64,000 nt of DNA from Nonomuraea zeae (GCF_005889725.1 NZ_VCKX01000014.1:25377-89376), one strand, 5' to 3'. Counted from the stretch's first letter, positions 36,155 to 47,098 are shown. Numbers and translations are program-made. The notes: generated from the letters alone by a model not told the origin.

Positions 36155-36853
36155 GTGATACGTGTCATGCTCGTCGACGATCAGCAGCTGCTGCGCGCCG
36201 GGTTCAGGATGGTGCTCGGAGCGCAGCCGGACATCGAGGTGGTGGCGGAGGCCGGGGACGGCGCCGCGGCGCTGGAGCTGCTCGCCGGCATCGAGGTGGA
36301 CGTCGTGCTCATGGACGTCCGCATGCCGAACATGGACGGCGTCGAGGCCACCAGGCGGATCAGGGGGCCGAAAGTGCTGATCCTGACCACGTTCGACCTG
36401 GACGAGTACGCCTTCTCGGCGATCAAGGCGGGCGCGGCCGGGTTCCTGCTGAAGGACGTGCCGCCCGCCGACCTGGTCGACGCCATCAGGCTGGTGCACG
36501 CGGGCGACGCCGTGGTGTCGCCGGGCACGCTGCGCCGGATGCTGGACCGCTTCGCCGCGCAACTGCCCGCCGAGGAGCTCTCCGCGGCGACCGACCTGAC
36601 GCCGCGCGAGCGCGAGGTGCTGCTCATGGTGGCGCGCGGGCTGTCCAACACGGAGGTCGCCGCCCGGCTGGAGGTCGCCGAGGCGACCGTGAAGACGCAT
36701 CTGGGCCGGGTGCTGGCCAAGCTGGGGCTGCGCGACCGTGCCCAGGTGGTGGTGTACGCGTACGAGGCCGGCATCGTCGTGCCGTCGCATCGGCCGATCG
36801 GACAGGCACCCGGGAGCCCGTCCGGTGGCCGGCCTCATCAGCCGAAAGTCTGA
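36155..36853 (+). CDS. LuxR/NarL-family response regulator
   Basis: 232 residues. The receiver domain (about 1-120) has the acidic pair in LVDDQQLLRAGF, phospho-acceptor Asp54 in VVLMDVRMPNMDG, the switch Thr in LILTTFD and Lys in FLLKDVPP. The LuxR-type HTH (about 155-215) is LTPREREVLLMVARGLSNTE followed by VAARLEVAEATVKTHLGRVL. The GTG at 36155 has AGGAAGG 7 nt upstream. It is cotranscribed with the kinase and presumably activates the ABC transporter genes 107 nt downstream. Confidence 0.93.
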   Translation: MIRVMLVDDQQLLRAGFRMVLGAQPDIEVVAEAGDGAAALELLAGIEVDVVLMDVRMPNMDGVEATRRIRGPKVLILTTFDLDEYAFSAIKAGAAGFLLKDVPPADLVDAIRLVHAGDAVVSPGTLRRMLDRFAAQLPAEELSAATDLTPREREVLLMVARGLSNTEVAARLEVAEATVKTHLGRVLAKLGLRDRAQVVVYAYEAGIVVPSHRPIGQAPGSPSGGRPHQPKV

Positions 36854-36960
36854 CCGGGGTCGTCCACGGTCCTACGCGAAGTCCCTCCTCAGGACCCATA
36901 GATCCCGAAATTTCCACTCCTAGCGTGGTTCGCGTTGATAAATCACGACAAGGAGTGACC

Positions 36961-37713
36961 GTGACGCTCACCGAAACCCGGCGCCAAGCCCCGCCCGCCG
37001 TCGTGGCCAAGGACCTGACCAAGGTGTACGGCGACGGCGACGCCCGGGTGCACGCCCTGCGCGGCGTGGACGTGTCCTTCGCGACCGGCGCGTTCACCGC
37101 CATCATGGGCCCGTCGGGCTCCGGCAAGTCCACCCTGATGCACTGCCTGGCCGGGCTGGACACCGCCACGTCGGGCACCGTGCACATCGGTGACGTGGAG
37201 CTGACCGGCCTGAGCGACCGGCAGCTCACCCTGCTGCGCCGGGAGCGGATCGGGTTCGTCTTCCAGGCGTTCAACCTGCTGCCCACGCTGACCGCCGAGC
37301 AGAACATCCGGCTCCCGCTGGAGATCGCCGCCCGTCAGGCGGACCAGCCGCTGTTCGACCGGGTGATCGAGACCGTCGGGCTGAGGGACCGGCTCGCGCA
37401 CCGGCCGAGCGAGCTGTCGGGCGGCCAGCAGCAGCGCGTGGCCGTGGCCAGGGCCCTGATCAGCAAGCCTCAGGTGATCTTCGCCGACGAGCCCACCGGG
37501 AACCTCGACTCCCGCAGCGGCGCCGAGGTCCTGTCCTTCCTGCGTACGTCGGTGCGCGAGCTCGGCCAGACCATCGTCATGGTCACGCACGACCCGGTGG
37601 CCGCGGCGTACGCCGACCGGGTGGTGTTCCTGCGCGACGGCGCGCTGGTCACCGAGATCGCCGCGCCGACGCCGCAGTCCGTGCTGGACACGCTCGTGAA
37701 GCTGGAGGCGTGA
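36961..37713 (+). CDS. ABC transporter ATP-binding protein, MacB/LolD type
   Basis: 250 residues. Walker [11 protein letters not shown]-loop FQAFNLLP, signature LSGGQQQRV, Walker [13 protein letters not shown] and the His switch VTHDP mark the FtsX-coupled MacB/LolD subfamily. AAGGAG lies 5 nt before the GTG at 36961; the frame is open to 36925 but without initiation signals. One base separates its stop from the permease start. These transporters drive mechanical work on envelope substrates (peptides, lipoproteins, antibiotics) rather than simple transport. Confidence 0.92.
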   Translation: MTLTETRRQAPPAVVAKDLTKVYGDGDARVHALRGVDVSFATGAFTAIMGPSGSGKSTLMHCLAGLDTATSGTVHIGDVELTGLSDRQLTLLRRERIGFVFQAFNLLPTLTAEQNIRLPLEIAARQADQPLFDRVIETVGLRDRLAHRPSELSGGQQQRVAVARALISKPQVIFADEPTGNLDSRSGAEVLSFLRTSVRELGQTIVMVTHDPVAAAYADRVVFLRDGALVTEIAAPTPQSVLDTLVKLEA

Positions 37714-37714
37714 G

Positions 37715-40225
37715 GTGCTGAAGACGGCACTGGCCGGGCTGCGCGCGCACAAGCTGCGGCTGCTGCTCACCTCCTTGGCGATCATGCTGGGCGTGGGCTT
37801 CATCGCGGGCACGTTCGTCCTGAACGACACCATCCAGGCGGGCTTCTCCCAGCGGGTCACGGCCGACGCGGGCAAGGTGGACGTCGTCGTGCTCGCCAAG
37901 GGACCGGACGGCGTGCTGCCCGAGCGGGTCCTCGACCGCGTACGCGCGCTGAACGGCGTCAGCGAGGCCCAGGGCCTGATCCGCGACAGCGCGCCGCTGC
38001 TGGGCAAGAACGGCAAGACCGCCGGGAACGCCCCCACCACCGCCCTGTCGGTCGTGCGCGGCCCGCTCGACCGCACCGCCATCGTCTCGGGCACCGGCCC
38101 CGGCACCGACGACCAGGCCGCCGTGCTGGACGAGAACACCGCCAAGGCCCAGGGCTTCCAGGTGGGCGACACGATCACCGTGCTCGACAGCCGCCAGGCC
38201 CCGCACCGGTTCAAGCTGGTCGGCCTGCTCGACCCCGGCGTGGACCAGGAGCTCGCCTACACCGGCGCGCTCGGCTTCACCACGGCCACCGCTCAGCGGA
38301 TGACCGGCGCGAAGGGCTACCGCGAGATCGACGTCGCCGGGACCGCCCCCGGGCTGGAGCAGGCCGTCAAGGCGGCCGTCGGCGACGGGTACGTGGTCAA
38401 GACCGGCGCCGAGCTGGCCGCCGACCTGGCCGGGGCGGCCGGGGTGGAGATGCAGTCGTTCACGCTGGGCCTGCTGATGTTCGGGATCGTCGCGATGATG
38501 GTGGCCGCGCTCGTCATCTACAACACCTTCAACATCCTCGTCGCGCAGCGCACGCGGGAGATGGCGCTGCTGCGCTGCATCGGAGCGACGCGCGGGCAGG
38601 TGTTCGGCTCGATCGTGCTGGAGTCAGTCGCGGTCGGGGCGCTCGCCTCCGTGCTCGGCCTGGCCATCGGGTACGGCCTGGCCGCACTCACGCTGACGGT
38701 GCTCGGCGCGTTCGACGCCCCGCTGCCCACTGACGCGGACGTCGCGCTGACGCCGGCCACGATCGCGATCGGCCTGGCCGTGGGCCTGCTGGTCACGCTG
38801 GGCGCGGCCCTGCTGCCCGCCAGGTCGGCGACCCGGGTCCCGCCCATCGCGGCGCTGCGCAGCCAGGTGGAGGAGCAGACGTTCAGCGCCGGGGTGCTGC
38901 GCGGGGTCTTCGCCGCGCTCTTCCTGGTGGCCGGGCTCGGCACGACCGCCGTGGGCATGCTGGCGTTCGAGCCCGGTCAGGAGATCGCGCTCTTCGTCGT
39001 GATGGCCGGGGGCGCGCTGACCTTCCTGGGCGTGCTGATCATCGGCCCTACGCTGATCAGGCCGCTGAGCGCGGTGGCGGGCTGGATCCCGCGCAAGGTC
39101 TTCGGGGTGCCCGGCCGGCTCGCGGTGGACAACTCGGCGCGCAACCCCAGACGGGCCGCGACCACGACGGTCGCGCTGACGATCGGCGTGACGCTCATGA
39201 CGCTGATCTCGGTGGTCACCGCCTCCACCAGGCTGACGATGACCGCCAAGCTCGACGAGCAGTTCCCCATCGACTATCTGCTGGCCAGCCAGGCCCGCGA
39301 CTCCGTCATCCCGAGGTCGGTGGCCCAGGAGCTGCGTACCAGGCCGGAGCTGGCTTCGGTGGCGCTGATCCGCGAGGCCAGGGCGGGCGTGGCGGGCATG
39401 GCGGGCGGGGGTGAGCGCAGCCGCTTCGACGTGGGCACGTACAGCGGGCCGATCGAGCCGTACGTGACGGCCGGCTCCATGACGGGCTTCGGGGCGGGTC
39501 AGGTGGCGCTCGACGAGCCCGCCGCCAGGCGGCTCGGCGTGCGGGTCGGCGACTCGGTGTCGCTCACGACGACGAAGGCGGGCGAGGTCACGCTGCGGGT
39601 GGTCGCGCTGCTCGACGGGGTCCAGTCGCAGCTGCCGCCGGTCACGGTCGCGGAAGCGCCGTTCGACGCCTACTTCGGCGCGGTGCCCGACTCCCGCGTG
39701 CTGATCGGCATCAAGGACGGCGTGCCGCCGGAACGGGCCCGCGCGGTGGTGGACGCCGCCACCGCGGCCTATCCCGTCGTGCAGGTGACGAGCTCGACGG
39801 AGGTACGCGGGCAGTTCGACGAGACGCTCGACATGATGCTCATGATCATCACTGGGCTGCTCGGGCTGGCGATCCTGATCTCGCTGCTGGGCATCGCGAA
39901 CACGCTCTCGCTGTCGGTGCACGAGCGTACGAGGGAGTCGGCGCTGCTGCGGGCGCTGGGGCTGACCAGGGCGCAGCTCCGGAGCATGCTCTCGATCGAG
40001 GCACTGGTGCTCGGGGTCATCGGGGCGCTGGTCGGAGTCGCGCTCGGGGGCTTCTTCGGATGGGCCGCCATGACGGCGATGCTGAGCGATGCCGTGTTCT
40101 CGGTGCCCGTGGTGCAGATCGTGCTGTTCGTGGCGCTGTCGGGGCTGGCCGGGGTGCTGGCCGCCGTCCTGCCTGCCCGCCGTGCCGCGCGGGCGTCGAT
40201 CGTGGGCTCCCTGGCGACGAACTGA
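37715..40225 (+). CDS. FtsX/MacB-like ABC transporter permease
   Basis: 836 residues, two FtsX domains in tandem. The N-terminal membrane segment ([20 protein letters not shown]) precedes an extracytoplasmic MacB_PCD-like domain (about 40-245). Three membrane segments follow (about 250-370, [20 protein letters not shown] and so on). A middle linker with two further membrane spans, a second extracytoplasmic domain (about 500-690) and three final membrane segments (about 705-825, [20 protein letters not shown]) complete it. RTRExALLRxxGxTRxQ occurs twice, the coupling motif of FtsX permeases. The GTG start follows the ATPase stop by one base. It works with the ATPase and is likely under control of the upstream two-component system. 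Confidence 0.92.
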   Translation: MLKTALAGLRAHKLRLLLTSLAIMLGVGFIAGTFVLNDTIQAGFSQRVTADAGKVDVVVLAKGPDGVLPERVLDRVRALNGVSEAQGLIRDSAPLLGKNGKTAGNAPTTALSVVRGPLDRTAIVSGTGPGTDDQAAVLDENTAKAQGFQVGDTITVLDSRQAPHRFKLVGLLDPGVDQELAYTGALGFTTATAQRMTGAKGYREIDVAGTAPGLEQAVKAAVGDGYVVKTGAELAADLAGAAGVEMQSFTLGLLMFGIVAMMVAALVIYNTFNILVAQRTREMALLRCIGATRGQVFGSIVLESVAVGALASVLGLAIGYGLAALTLTVLGAFDAPLPTDADVALTPATIAIGLAVGLLVTLGAALLPARSATRVPPIAALRSQVEEQTFSAGVLRGVFAALFLVAGLGTTAVGMLAFEPGQEIALFVVMAGGALTFLGVLIIGPTLIRPLSAVAGWIPRKVFGVPGRLAVDNSARNPRRAATTTVALTIGVTLMTLISVVTASTRLTMTAKLDEQFPIDYLLASQARDSVIPRSVAQELRTRPELASVALIREARAGVAGMAGGGERSRFDVGTYSGPIEPYVTAGSMTGFGAGQVALDEPAARRLGVRVGDSVSLTTTKAGEVTLRVVALLDGVQSQLPPVTVAEAPFDAYFGAVPDSRVLIGIKDGVPPERARAVVDAATAAYPVVQVTSSTEVRGQFDETLDMMLMIITGLLGLAILISLLGIANTLSLSVHERTRESALLRALGLTRAQLRSMLSIEALVLGVIGALVGVALGGFFGWAAMTAMLSDAVFSVPVVQIVLFVALSGLAGVLAAVLPARRAARASIVGSLATN

Positions 40226-40278
40226 CCCGGACGAAGTTCTCTTAGGCGAATAAAACCGAAATATCCGGATAGAGGGCA

Positions 40279-40319
40279 TACGGGCTGCCCCGGTGCGTAT
40301 TCGCCCGCCGCAGCCCGTA
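40279..40319 (+). terminator. hairpin after the ABC permease gene
   Basis: TACGGGCTGC / GCAGCCCGTA, 10-bp stem with a 21-nt loop, 54 nt after the stop. A plausible terminator, but the loop is long. The rest of 40226-40439 holds nothing I can name. Confidence 0.5.
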
Positions 40320-40439
40320 CGCGGAGGGTCGGGCGTCTCATGGGGGCGGCGCCCGGCCTTCTCCCGGCCCGCACAGCCACCTCGGACGCGGCCGCTGATC
40401 CCCCGGACCCGCACCACCGTGGACGGCCCTCGGCCGGTC

Positions 40440-40709
40440 TCAGCGGGGCGTGCGGCCGGGCCAGAGGTCGGCGACCGTCTCGGGGTCGAGCAGCGGCCGG
40501 GCCACCACCTCACCCGTGGCCCGGTCGATCACGATGCACGCGCCCCCGACGGTCTCCGGCAGCCTGGCCGGATCGTCGGGGTCGAGCTCCCGCACCCAGG
40601 CGACATATCCGTCCGCGAACCCGTGCACCCCCACCGGCAGCGCCTCGCCCGGCGGGCGCACCCCGTTGAAGTACTCCTCGGCCAGCGCCCTGGCCTGGTC
40701 CAGATTCAT
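40440..40709 (-). CDS. candidate immunity protein (YrhB/Imm35-like)
   Basis: 89 residues. The N-terminus MNLDQARALAEEYF and the segment GACIVIDRATGEVVARPLL fit the small YrhB/Imm35-type immunity fold, in which a helix is followed by a strand-rich core. Its ATG overlaps the stop of the upstream toxin-like gene (ATGA), exactly the arrangement expected for a toxin-immunity pair. I infer that it neutralises that protein; the family match is by pattern only. Confidence 0.6.
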   Translation of the reverse strand: MNLDQARALAEEYFNGVRPPGEALPVGVHGFADGYVAWVRELDPDDPARLPETVGGACIVIDRATGEVVARPLLDPETVADLWPGRTPR

Positions 40710-41896
40710 CGCGGCCGTCCCCGCCGGTCGAGTATCACGCAGAACACCCCGGTCACCGTCGTGTACGGCGGCTCGACCGACATGTGGCCCCGCTGGGCGT
40801 CGATCCAGATCACCTCGCCGCCGGAGTTGACGGCGTTCCAGGCGTGGGAGCCACCGCCCGGCCAGCGCACCACGATGACGGCGCTCGCCCCGTGCCCGGC
40901 ATCGAGCAGCCGGCGCGCGATGATCGGGTAGGCGTGCCGGCCCTGGCCCAGGTACTGCAGGCGCTGCCCGACCCACTGCTCGATCCGGTGCACGCTGCCC
41001 CGCTCGCCGGTCAGCGCCGGACGGCCGATCCTGTCGTACTCGGGCAGCCTCGGTGCGGCGGTGGCCGGCTCGCCGTGCCAGGTGGACAGCACGGCCAGCG
41101 CGCAGTCGGCGGCGTTGGAGGCCCTGAACGGGTCGTCGGCGGGCCCGCCGCCGTTGACCAGCCGGATCCAGGTGCCGCGCGGGTCGGGGAAGCGGACGCC
41201 CGGCGACAGCGCCTCGGCCAGGTCCCGCTCCACCTGCGGGTCCGGCTGGGCCAGCCCGCCACGCACGCCGTACGGGCGGCAGTCCGCCAGCCTCGGCGGC
41301 CGCTCCGGCAGATCGAACCAGTCGTCCGCCAGGGCGGTCTCGCCCGGTTCCCGGGCCGCACGGGCCTTCCCGGAGTCCCTGGACCCTAGGGGGTCAACGG
41401 TCTCGACCAGGCCGACCGACCCGGCAGACCCGGCAGACCCGCCCGGCCCGACCGGCCCGACCGGCTCGACGGACCCGACCGACCCGACCGGCTCGACGGA
41501 CCTCCCGAGCTCGCCAGGCTGCGCGAACTCCCCGAACTCGCCGAACTCGCCACCGAGATCGCCCAGCCAGAAGCCGTCAGGCGCGTGCCCGCCCTCTAAG
41601 GTGGCCCAGCTCTCCTGGGCCTTCAGCGGAACGGCACCGGGGCCCCCACCAGAGCCACTGCCTGCACCGCCGTCGGCGCCGAAGGGTGGACGGGCGGCGG
41701 CGGTGCCCGGCTTGGAGCCGGAATCGGCGCTGGAGCCGGTGTCGGGGCCGAGCTTGGAGTCGGTGTGCGTGCCGGGATCGGCGTCAGGGTCGGCGGCCGA
41801 CTCGTAGTCGAGCCATCGCACCCCTTCGCCCACCACCGGGTTGTACTGCCCGTCTGGAAGGACCCACCGGACGCTCGGCTTACGCTCGCGGGACAC
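40706..41896 (-). CDS. putative polymorphic toxin with glutamine-deamidase (papain-like) domain
   Basis: About 396 residues. The C-terminal 170 residues carry the toxin glutaminase/deamidase pattern: RLVNGGGPADDPFRASNAAD with the following Cys as candidate nucleophile (NAADCALAVLSTWHG), SHAWNAVNSGGEV with the catalytic His, and VIWIDAQRG with the acid. The N-terminal half is low-complexity and Gly/Pro/Ser-rich (EFGEFGEFA, SVGSVEPVGPVGPGG), with no signal peptide or recognised trafficking domain. The GTG at 41896 is 6 nt after GGAGG; open frame extends to 41986 without signals. The stop overlaps a small gene that looks like an immunity protein. Enzymes of this fold deamidate Gln in target proteins. 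Confidence 0.68.
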   Translation of the reverse strand: MSRERKPSVRWVLPDGQYNPVVGEGVRWLDYESAADPDADPGTHTDSKLGPDTGSSADSGSKPGTAAARPPFGADGGAGSGSGGGPGAVPLKAQESWATLEGGHAPDGFWLGDLGGEFGEFGEFAQPGELGRSVEPVGSVGSVEPVGPVGPGGSAGSAGSVGLVETVDPLGSRDSGKARAAREPGETALADDWFDLPERPPRLADCRPYGVRGGLAQPDPQVERDLAEALSPGVRFPDPRGTWIRLVNGGGPADDPFRASNAADCALAVLSTWHGEPATAAPRLPEYDRIGRPALTGERGSVHRIEQWVGQRLQYLGQGRHAYPIIARRLLDAGHGASAVIVVRWPGGGSHAWNAVNSGGEVIWIDAQRGHMSVEPPYTTVTGVFCVILDRRGRPR

Positions 41897-42024
41897 GGCT
41901 GCCTCCTGTCGTACTCGACGACCGATCGTAGAGGGACCACCGTGACAGGGAGGCGAAGTCAGGAAGATTCGCCGTCCGAACCCCACGCCCTACCTGGGCA
42001 AATCACCTGAACCGCGACGAACGC

Positions 42025-43686
42025 TCAGGCGACCTTGACCGTGATCGTGTGCCAGCCGGTGGCTCCGTCGGGCGCGGGCGGCGCCTCCTGCTCCACCTGG
42101 GTACGCCCGGCGGCATCGGTCGCCCGCACCTGGATCGTGTGCTCCCCCGGCGTGAGGTCCCAGTCGATCGACCACTGCCGCCAGGTGTCCGGGCCGGGCA
42201 CCTCGGCCAGCTTCGCCTGCCGCCACTGCTCGCGATCGACCCGCACCTCCACCGCGTCCACCCCGGTGTGCTGCGCCCACGCCACCCCGGCGATCGTGGC
42301 CCGCCCGGCCTTCAGCGAGTCGCCCGACTTGGGCACGTCGATCCGCGACTGGGTCTTGATCGGGCCCTTGGCCGCCCAGCCGCGCGGCGTCCAGTACGCC
42401 TCGTCCCGGTCGAACCTGGTCACCTTCACGTCGACGACCCACTTGGTGGCCGACACGTACCCGTAGAGCCCCGGCACCACCTGGCGCACGGGGAAGCCGT
42501 GGTCCACGGGGAGCGCCTCGCCGTTCATCGCGATCGCGTACAGCGCCTCGCGGCCGTCCATCACCACGTCCACGGGGGTGCCACAGGTGAAGCCGTCGGC
42601 GGAGGTGGACAGGAGCATGTCGGCGTCGGAGCGCAGCCCGGCCCGGCGCAGCACCTCGGACATGCGGACGCCCAGCCAGCGGGCGTTGCCGGCGAGCTCG
42701 CCGCCGACCTCGTTGGAGACGCAGGTCAGCGTGATGTCCGCCTCGGTGAGCGGCATCTTCAGCAGGTCGGCGTACGTCAGCTCGACCGGCCGGTCGACCA
42801 GGCCGTGGATGCGGAGCTTCCACTCGTTCGGATCGACCTGGGGGACGACGAGCGCCGTATCAACCCGGTAGAAGTCCTGATTTTTCGTAAAGAACGGGGT
42901 TATGCCGTTGATGCGGAGGTCCGCGCCCGCCGGGACGGGCTTGGCGGGCGTCGCCGGCTTGGGCAGCGCCAGGCTGACCCGCGCGGCGTCCACCGCCTGC
43001 CGCCCGCCGAGCTGGCGGCCGATCACGGCGGCCGCCCCCGCGACCACCACGCCACCGGCGACCCCGGTCAGCAACCTCCGCCGATCGAAGGCCCGCAGAT
43101 CCGCCCCCGCCCGCATCACAGCCGGCCATTCGACCTCAGCCGGCCGCTCAACCCCAGCCCGTGGCTCAGCCTCGGCCGGCCGTTCAGCCTCAGCCGGTGG
43201 CTCGACTTGAGACGGCCGCTCGGCTGTGCCGGCGGGCGCGGCGGCGGCGGCCGGCGTGCTCACGGTTGCGCGGCGGAGGAGCCAGAGCAGGGCCCAGGCG
43301 CCGACGGCCACACCGGCGACGGTCGGCAGCGCGTCCAGCATCCCCGCGTCCGGCCGGGTCAGCACCGCGAGCAGCCCGACCACCCCGAACGCCGCCAGCC
43401 CCGCGACGCCGTACGCGGGCCTGCGCCGCGCCAGCACCCCGATGAGGGCGGCGATCAGCGCGAGCACCACGAGCACGCCCCCGACCAGGACCGTCTTGTC
43501 GTTCTCGCCGAACGTCGTGATCGCGAAGTCCTTGACCGGCGCCGGCGTCAGATCGACGGTCACATCGCCCACGGCCACGACGGGAAACGTCTCGGGCCCG
43601 ACGAGCCCGGCCACGAGCTGCGCGACCCCCAGGGCCACGCCCCCGGCCACCAGTCCGGCCAGGGCTCCCGCCCAGGCGGGCACCAT
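42025..43686 (-). CDS. membrane-anchored molybdopterin-dependent oxidoreductase (sulfite oxidase family)
   Basis: About 553 residues. Four N-terminal membrane segments (about 5-135) precede a Pro/Glu/Ala-rich linker (PAEAERPAEAEPRAGVERP). A further hydrophobic segment (LLTGVAGGVVVAGAAAVIG) leads to the catalytic domain (about 250-455). There the Mo-ligand Cys is in DITLTCVSNEVGG and the pterin-binding part in GFPVRQVVPGLYGYVSATKW. A C-terminal Mo-co dimerisation domain (about 460-553) completes it. It probably acts outside the membrane in the YedY/SorA style, but no partner cytochrome is adjacent. The ATG at 43686 (AGAGGA 5 nt upstream) is preferred over an in-frame GTG at 43701. Confidence 0.88.
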   Translation of the reverse strand: MVPAWAGALAGLVAGGVALGVAQLVAGLVGPETFPVVAVGDVTVDLTPAPVKDFAITTFGENDKTVLVGGVLVVLALIAALIGVLARRRPAYGVAGLAAFGVVGLLAVLTRPDAGMLDALPTVAGVAVGAWALLWLLRRATVSTPAAAAAPAGTAERPSQVEPPAEAERPAEAEPRAGVERPAEVEWPAVMRAGADLRAFDRRRLLTGVAGGVVVAGAAAVIGRQLGGRQAVDAARVSLALPKPATPAKPVPAGADLRINGITPFFTKNQDFYRVDTALVVPQVDPNEWKLRIHGLVDRPVELTYADLLKMPLTEADITLTCVSNEVGGELAGNARWLGVRMSEVLRRAGLRSDADMLLSTSADGFTCGTPVDVVMDGREALYAIAMNGEALPVDHGFPVRQVVPGLYGYVSATKWVVDVKVTRFDRDEAYWTPRGWAAKGPIKTQSRIDVPKSGDSLKAGRATIAGVAWAQHTGVDAVEVRVDREQWRQAKLAEVPGPDTWRQWSIDWDLTPGEHTIQVRATDAAGRTQVEQEAPPAPDGATGWHTITVKVA

Positions 43687-43747
43687 CTCATTCCTCTGCA
43701 CAATGCGAAGGTACGTCGCCCAGGGCCAAGGGGTTCTTACGCGATGG

Positions 43748-44338
43748 TTACGAGCTGAGCAGCTCTCTGACGATCGGCGCCAGCGCGCGGAAGGCGCGGC
43801 CCCGATGGCTGATGGCGTCCTTCTCCTCCGGCGCGAGCTCGGCCGTGGTGCGCTCGTCGCCGTCGGGCACCAGGATCGGGTCGTAGCCGAACCCGTTGGT
43901 CCCCCGCGGTGTGGTGACCAGGCGGCCGGGCAGCAGGCCCTCGACCGCCACGGACTTCCCCGACGGCAGCGCCAGCGCCGCGACGCAGGTGAAGTGGGCG
44001 GTCAGCCGGTCTTCGGGCACGTCGGAGACCTGCGCGAGCAGCAGGTCGAGGTTGGCCTGGTCGTCACCGTGCCGCCCCGCCCAGCGGGCGGAGAAGACGC
44101 CCGGCATGCCGCCGAGCACGTCGACGCACAGCCCCGAGTCGTCGGCGACCGCGGGCAGCCCGGAGCCCTGCGCCACGGCATGCGCCTTGAGCAGGGCGTT
44201 TTCCTCGAACGTGACCCCGGTCTCGGCGATCTCGCCGATGGCGGGGAACTCCTCCAGCCCGACGATGTCGAACCCGTCCAGGATGCGCCGCAGCTCCGCG
44301 ATCTTGCCCGGGTTGCGCGTGGCCAGCACGATCTTCAT
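43748..44338 (-). CDS. rdgB: XTP/dITP diphosphatase
   Basis: House-cleaning pyrophosphatase that removes dITP, XTP and ITP from the nucleotide pool; 196 residues. N-terminal [56 protein letters not shown] and AISHRGRA are all present. The ATG overlaps the stop of rph (ATGA). The rph-rdgB order is conserved in actinobacteria. Confidence 0.96.
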   Translation of the reverse strand: MKIVLATRNPGKIAELRRILDGFDIVGLEEFPAIGEIAETGVTFEENALLKAHAVAQGSGLPAVADDSGLCVDVLGGMPGVFSARWAGRHGDDQANLDLLLAQVSDVPEDRLTAHFTCVAALALPSGKSVAVEGLLPGRLVTTPRGTNGFGYDPILVPDGDERTTAELAPEEKDAISHRGRAFRALAPIVRELLSS

Positions 44339-45054
44339 GAGCTCAGGGCCTCCTGCTGGATCAGGGTGAGCTCCTCACAGCCGGCGACGGCCAGGTCGAG
44401 GAGCTGGTTGAGGGCCGCGCGGTCGAAGGGGGCGCCCTCGGCGGTGCCCTGCACCTCGACGAAGCTGCCCTCGCCGGTCATCACGACGTTCATGTCGGTC
44501 TCGGCGGCGACGTCCTCGGTGTAGCAGAGGTCGAGCAGCGGCACCGAGCCGACCACGCCGACGGAGACGGCCGCGACCGAGCCGATCAGCGGGTCGCCGG
44601 GGCACATCCGCCGCTCGCGCATCCAGGCGACGGCGTCGGCCAGCGCGACATAGGCGCCGGTAATGGCGGCGGTCCTGGTGCCGCCGTCGGCCTGCAGGAC
44701 ATCGCAGTCGAGCAGAATGGAGTTTTCGCCCAACGCTTTGTAATCGACGCAGGCGCGTAGCGAACGTCCGATCAGCCGAGAAATCTCATGGGTCCTGCCG
44801 CCGATTTTCCCGCGGACCGATTCGCGATCGTTACGGGTATTGGTCGCCCTGGGCAACATGGCGTATTCGGCCGTAACCCAGCCCTGCCCGCTGCCCCTGC
44901 GCCAGCGGGGCACACTGTCCTGAACCGACGCCGCGCACAAGACCCTGGTGCCGCCGAATTCGACCAGCACCGAGCCCTCGGCGTGGGTGAGCCATTGCCT
45001 CGTGATGGTAATGGGGCGGAGCTGGTCAGGGTTGCGGCCATCCTGTCGGGACAT
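44335..45054 (-). CDS. rph: ribonuclease PH
   Basis: Phosphate-dependent 3'-5' exonuclease that trims tRNA 3' ends; 239 residues. Motifs: [45 protein letters not shown] and [19 protein letters not shown] with the catalytic acidic residues further on ([20 protein letters not shown]). The ATG at 45054 follows TAGGGT by 7 nt, so the transcript is probably leaderless. It forms a two-gene operon with rdgB. Confidence 0.96.
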   Translation of the reverse strand: MSRQDGRNPDQLRPITITRQWLTHAEGSVLVEFGGTRVLCAASVQDSVPRWRRGSGQGWVTAEYAMLPRATNTRNDRESVRGKIGGRTHEISRLIGRSLRACVDYKALGENSILLDCDVLQADGGTRTAAITGAYVALADAVAWMRERRMCPGDPLIGSVAAVSVGVVGSVPLLDLCYTEDVAAETDMNVVMTGEGSFVEVQGTAEGAPFDRAALNQLLDLAVAGCEELTLIQQEALSS

Positions 45055-45107
45055 GCAGTTCACCCTATCTCCGAGCCGCGACACTCTTGACCAAATGTGT
45101 CCGCGAC

Positions 45108-46361
45108 ATGGATCCTTACGCAATGACAACGGGGGTGTTGCGAAACCCTGACTTCCTCCGGTTCCTCAGTTCGCACGTCGCGAACGAACTCGGGGCGAAT
45201 ATCTCACGCGTGGCACTCCCGCTGGTGGCCGTGCTGGTTCTGCATGCCGGTCCGGCGGAGGTCGGGCTGTTGTCAGCGCTGCAGACGACCGCGTTCCTGC
45301 TGATCGGCCTGCCCGCGGGGGTGTGGGTCGACCGGATGCGCAAGCGCCGCGTGCTGATGGGATCGGATCTGGCCAGGTTCGCGCTCATCGGGAGCCTACC
45401 GCTGGCGGGCGAGTTAGGGCTGCTGTCGATCGGGGTGTTGTTCGTGGTGGCGCTGCTGGTGGGGGTGGCGCAGGTCTTCAACGACGTGGCGGATCCGACG
45501 TACCTGCCGGAGCTGGTCAGCACCGAGCAGCTCAGCGACGGCAACTCCAAGCTGGAGGTGGTGCGGTCGGGGGCGTTCCTGGCCGGGCCCGGCCTGGGCG
45601 GGCTGCTGGTGCAGTTACTCGGGGCGCCGCGCACGCTGGTCGCCACCGCGGTGGCGGGGCTGGCCTCGGTGCTCTTCCTCAGCACCATCAAGGCGCCGGA
45701 CAAGCCGCCGACGGTCACCGAGCACACGCCGCTGGTGCGGGGCATCGCCGAAGGGCTCGGGTACATGTGGCGCGACCGGCTGCTGCGCATGTTCGTGGCG
45801 ACGACGGCGACCGTCAACCTGTGCATCAGCGCGGTGCTCGGCCTGTCGGTGCTGTTCCTGGCCGAGGAGGTCGGGCTGGCGCCGGGCATCATCGGCCTGC
45901 TGCTCATGTCGGGCGGGGTCGGCGGCCTGATCGGCGGTCTCTCCGGCGGCTGGCTGTCCAGGAGGTACGGCAATGCCAGGATGACGTGGCTGGCGGTCGT
46001 CCTGGGCTCGCCGGTCGGCCTGCTGCTGCCCATGACGCAGGCCGACTGGCGGGTGGTGTGCTTCGCGATCACCTCGATGGTGCTGTCGTGGAGTGCGGCC
46101 CTGTCGAACGTCGGCCAGGTCACCTACCGGCAGACGGTGACTCCCGACCACCTGCTCGGCCGGGTCAACGCGTCGGTGCGGTTCGTCGTGTGGGGGCCCA
46201 TGGCGCTGGGCGCGCTGCTCGGCGGTCTGGTCGCCGAGCAGATCGGCGTGCGGGAGGCCCTGTGGGTGTTCATGGTGGGCCGGCTGCTGGCCTTCGTGCC
46301 GCTGCTGTTCTCGCCGCTGCCACGCATGCGTGACTTCACGCAGGCTCAGGCGAGGTCGTAG
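45108..46361 (+). CDS. MFS transporter (drug/siderophore exporter type)
   Basis: About 417 residues and 12 hydrophobic segments, with the MFS loop motif [18 protein letters not shown] between segments 2 and 3 and [12 protein letters not shown] between segments 8 and 9. The type resembles EntS-like or DHA3 exporters. The start is uncertain: ATG at 45108 (MDPYAM) or 45123 ([11 protein letters not shown]); neither has a strong ribosome-binding site. It sits within an otherwise conserved block, between rph and the MBL-fold gene, and so is probably an insertion. Its 3' end overlaps the MBL-fold gene by 16 nt. Confidence 0.88.
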   Translation: MDPYAMTTGVLRNPDFLRFLSSHVANELGANISRVALPLVAVLVLHAGPAEVGLLSALQTTAFLLIGLPAGVWVDRMRKRRVLMGSDLARFALIGSLPLAGELGLLSIGVLFVVALLVGVAQVFNDVADPTYLPELVSTEQLSDGNSKLEVVRSGAFLAGPGLGGLLVQLLGAPRTLVATAVAGLASVLFLSTIKAPDKPPTVTEHTPLVRGIAEGLGYMWRDRLLRMFVATTATVNLCISAVLGLSVLFLAEEVGLAPGIIGLLLMSGGVGGLIGGLSGGWLSRRYGNARMTWLAVVLGSPVGLLLPMTQADWRVVCFAITSMVLSWSAALSNVGQVTYRQTVTPDHLLGRVNASVRFVVWGPMALGALLGGLVAEQIGVREALWVFMVGRLLAFVPLLFSPLPRMRDFTQAQARS

Positions 46362-47098
46362 ACGGCGCCGCTGCGGGCCAGCTCGACCGGGCCGTCGTAG
46401 CCGCCGCCCGCGGCCTGTTCGAGCACGGTGGCCTGGTCGTTCCACGGGACGAGGTGGGTGAGCACGAGCTGGCCGACACCGGCCTTGGCGGCGTGCTCGG
46501 CGGCCTGGCGGCCGGTCAGGTGCAGGCCGGGCGGCAGGTCGGGGCCGTCCAGGAAGGACGCCTCGCACAGCAGCAGGTCGGCACCCGCGGCCAGCTTGAC
46601 CAGCTCGCTCGACTCGCCGGTGTCGCCGGAGTAGGCCACGCACTTGTCGCCGTTCGCGACGCGGAAGCCGTACGCCTCGACCGGGTGGTTCACCTGACCA
46701 GCGGTGACGGTGAAGGGGCCGACCTCGAACGTGCCGGGCGCCAGCCCGATGAAGTCGAAGGCCGTCTCAAGTCCGGGCTCCTCCGGCATGCCGTACGCGG
46801 CCCACAGCCGGCGCGGCGCGTCAGCCGGCGCGTAGACGGGCAGCAGGGGGTACGGCGCCGCCGGCCCGTACGTCCGGGCCACGTGATAGGCGCAGAGATC
46901 GAGACAGTGGTCGGCATGCAGATGGGTCAGGCAGATCGCGTCCACGTCGTAGAGCCCGATGTGGCGCTGGAGCGCGCCGAGCGAGCCGCTGCCGAGGTCG
47001 AGCAGCATCCTGAACCCGTCGGACTCGAGGAGGTAGCAGGATGCGGGGCTGTCCGGCCCGGGATAGCTGCCCGAGCATCCGACGATGGTCACCTTCAT
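46346..47098 (-). CDS. MBL-fold metallohydrolase (Rv1339-like)
   Basis: 250 residues. The metallo-beta-lactamase motif [12 protein letters not shown], the third His region [19 protein letters not shown] and LTHLVPW supply the metal ligands. The position directly after murI and near rph/rdgB is that of M. tuberculosis Rv1339, which is reported to act as an atypical cyclic-AMP phosphodiesterase; RNase Z-like proteins share the same motifs. Its ATG overlaps the murI stop (ATGA), so the two are coupled. Assignment of substrate is inference from synteny. Confidence 0.85.
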   Translation of the reverse strand: MKVTIVGCSGSYPGPDSPASCYLLESDGFRMLLDLGSGSLGALQRHIGLYDVDAICLTHLHADHCLDLCAYHVARTYGPAAPYPLLPVYAPADAPRRLWAAYGMPEEPGLETAFDFIGLAPGTFEVGPFTVTAGQVNHPVEAYGFRVANGDKCVAYSGDTGESSELVKLAAGADLLLCEASFLDGPDLPPGLHLTGRQAAEHAAKAGVGQLVLTHLVPWNDQATVLEQAAGGGYDGPVELARSGAVYDLA

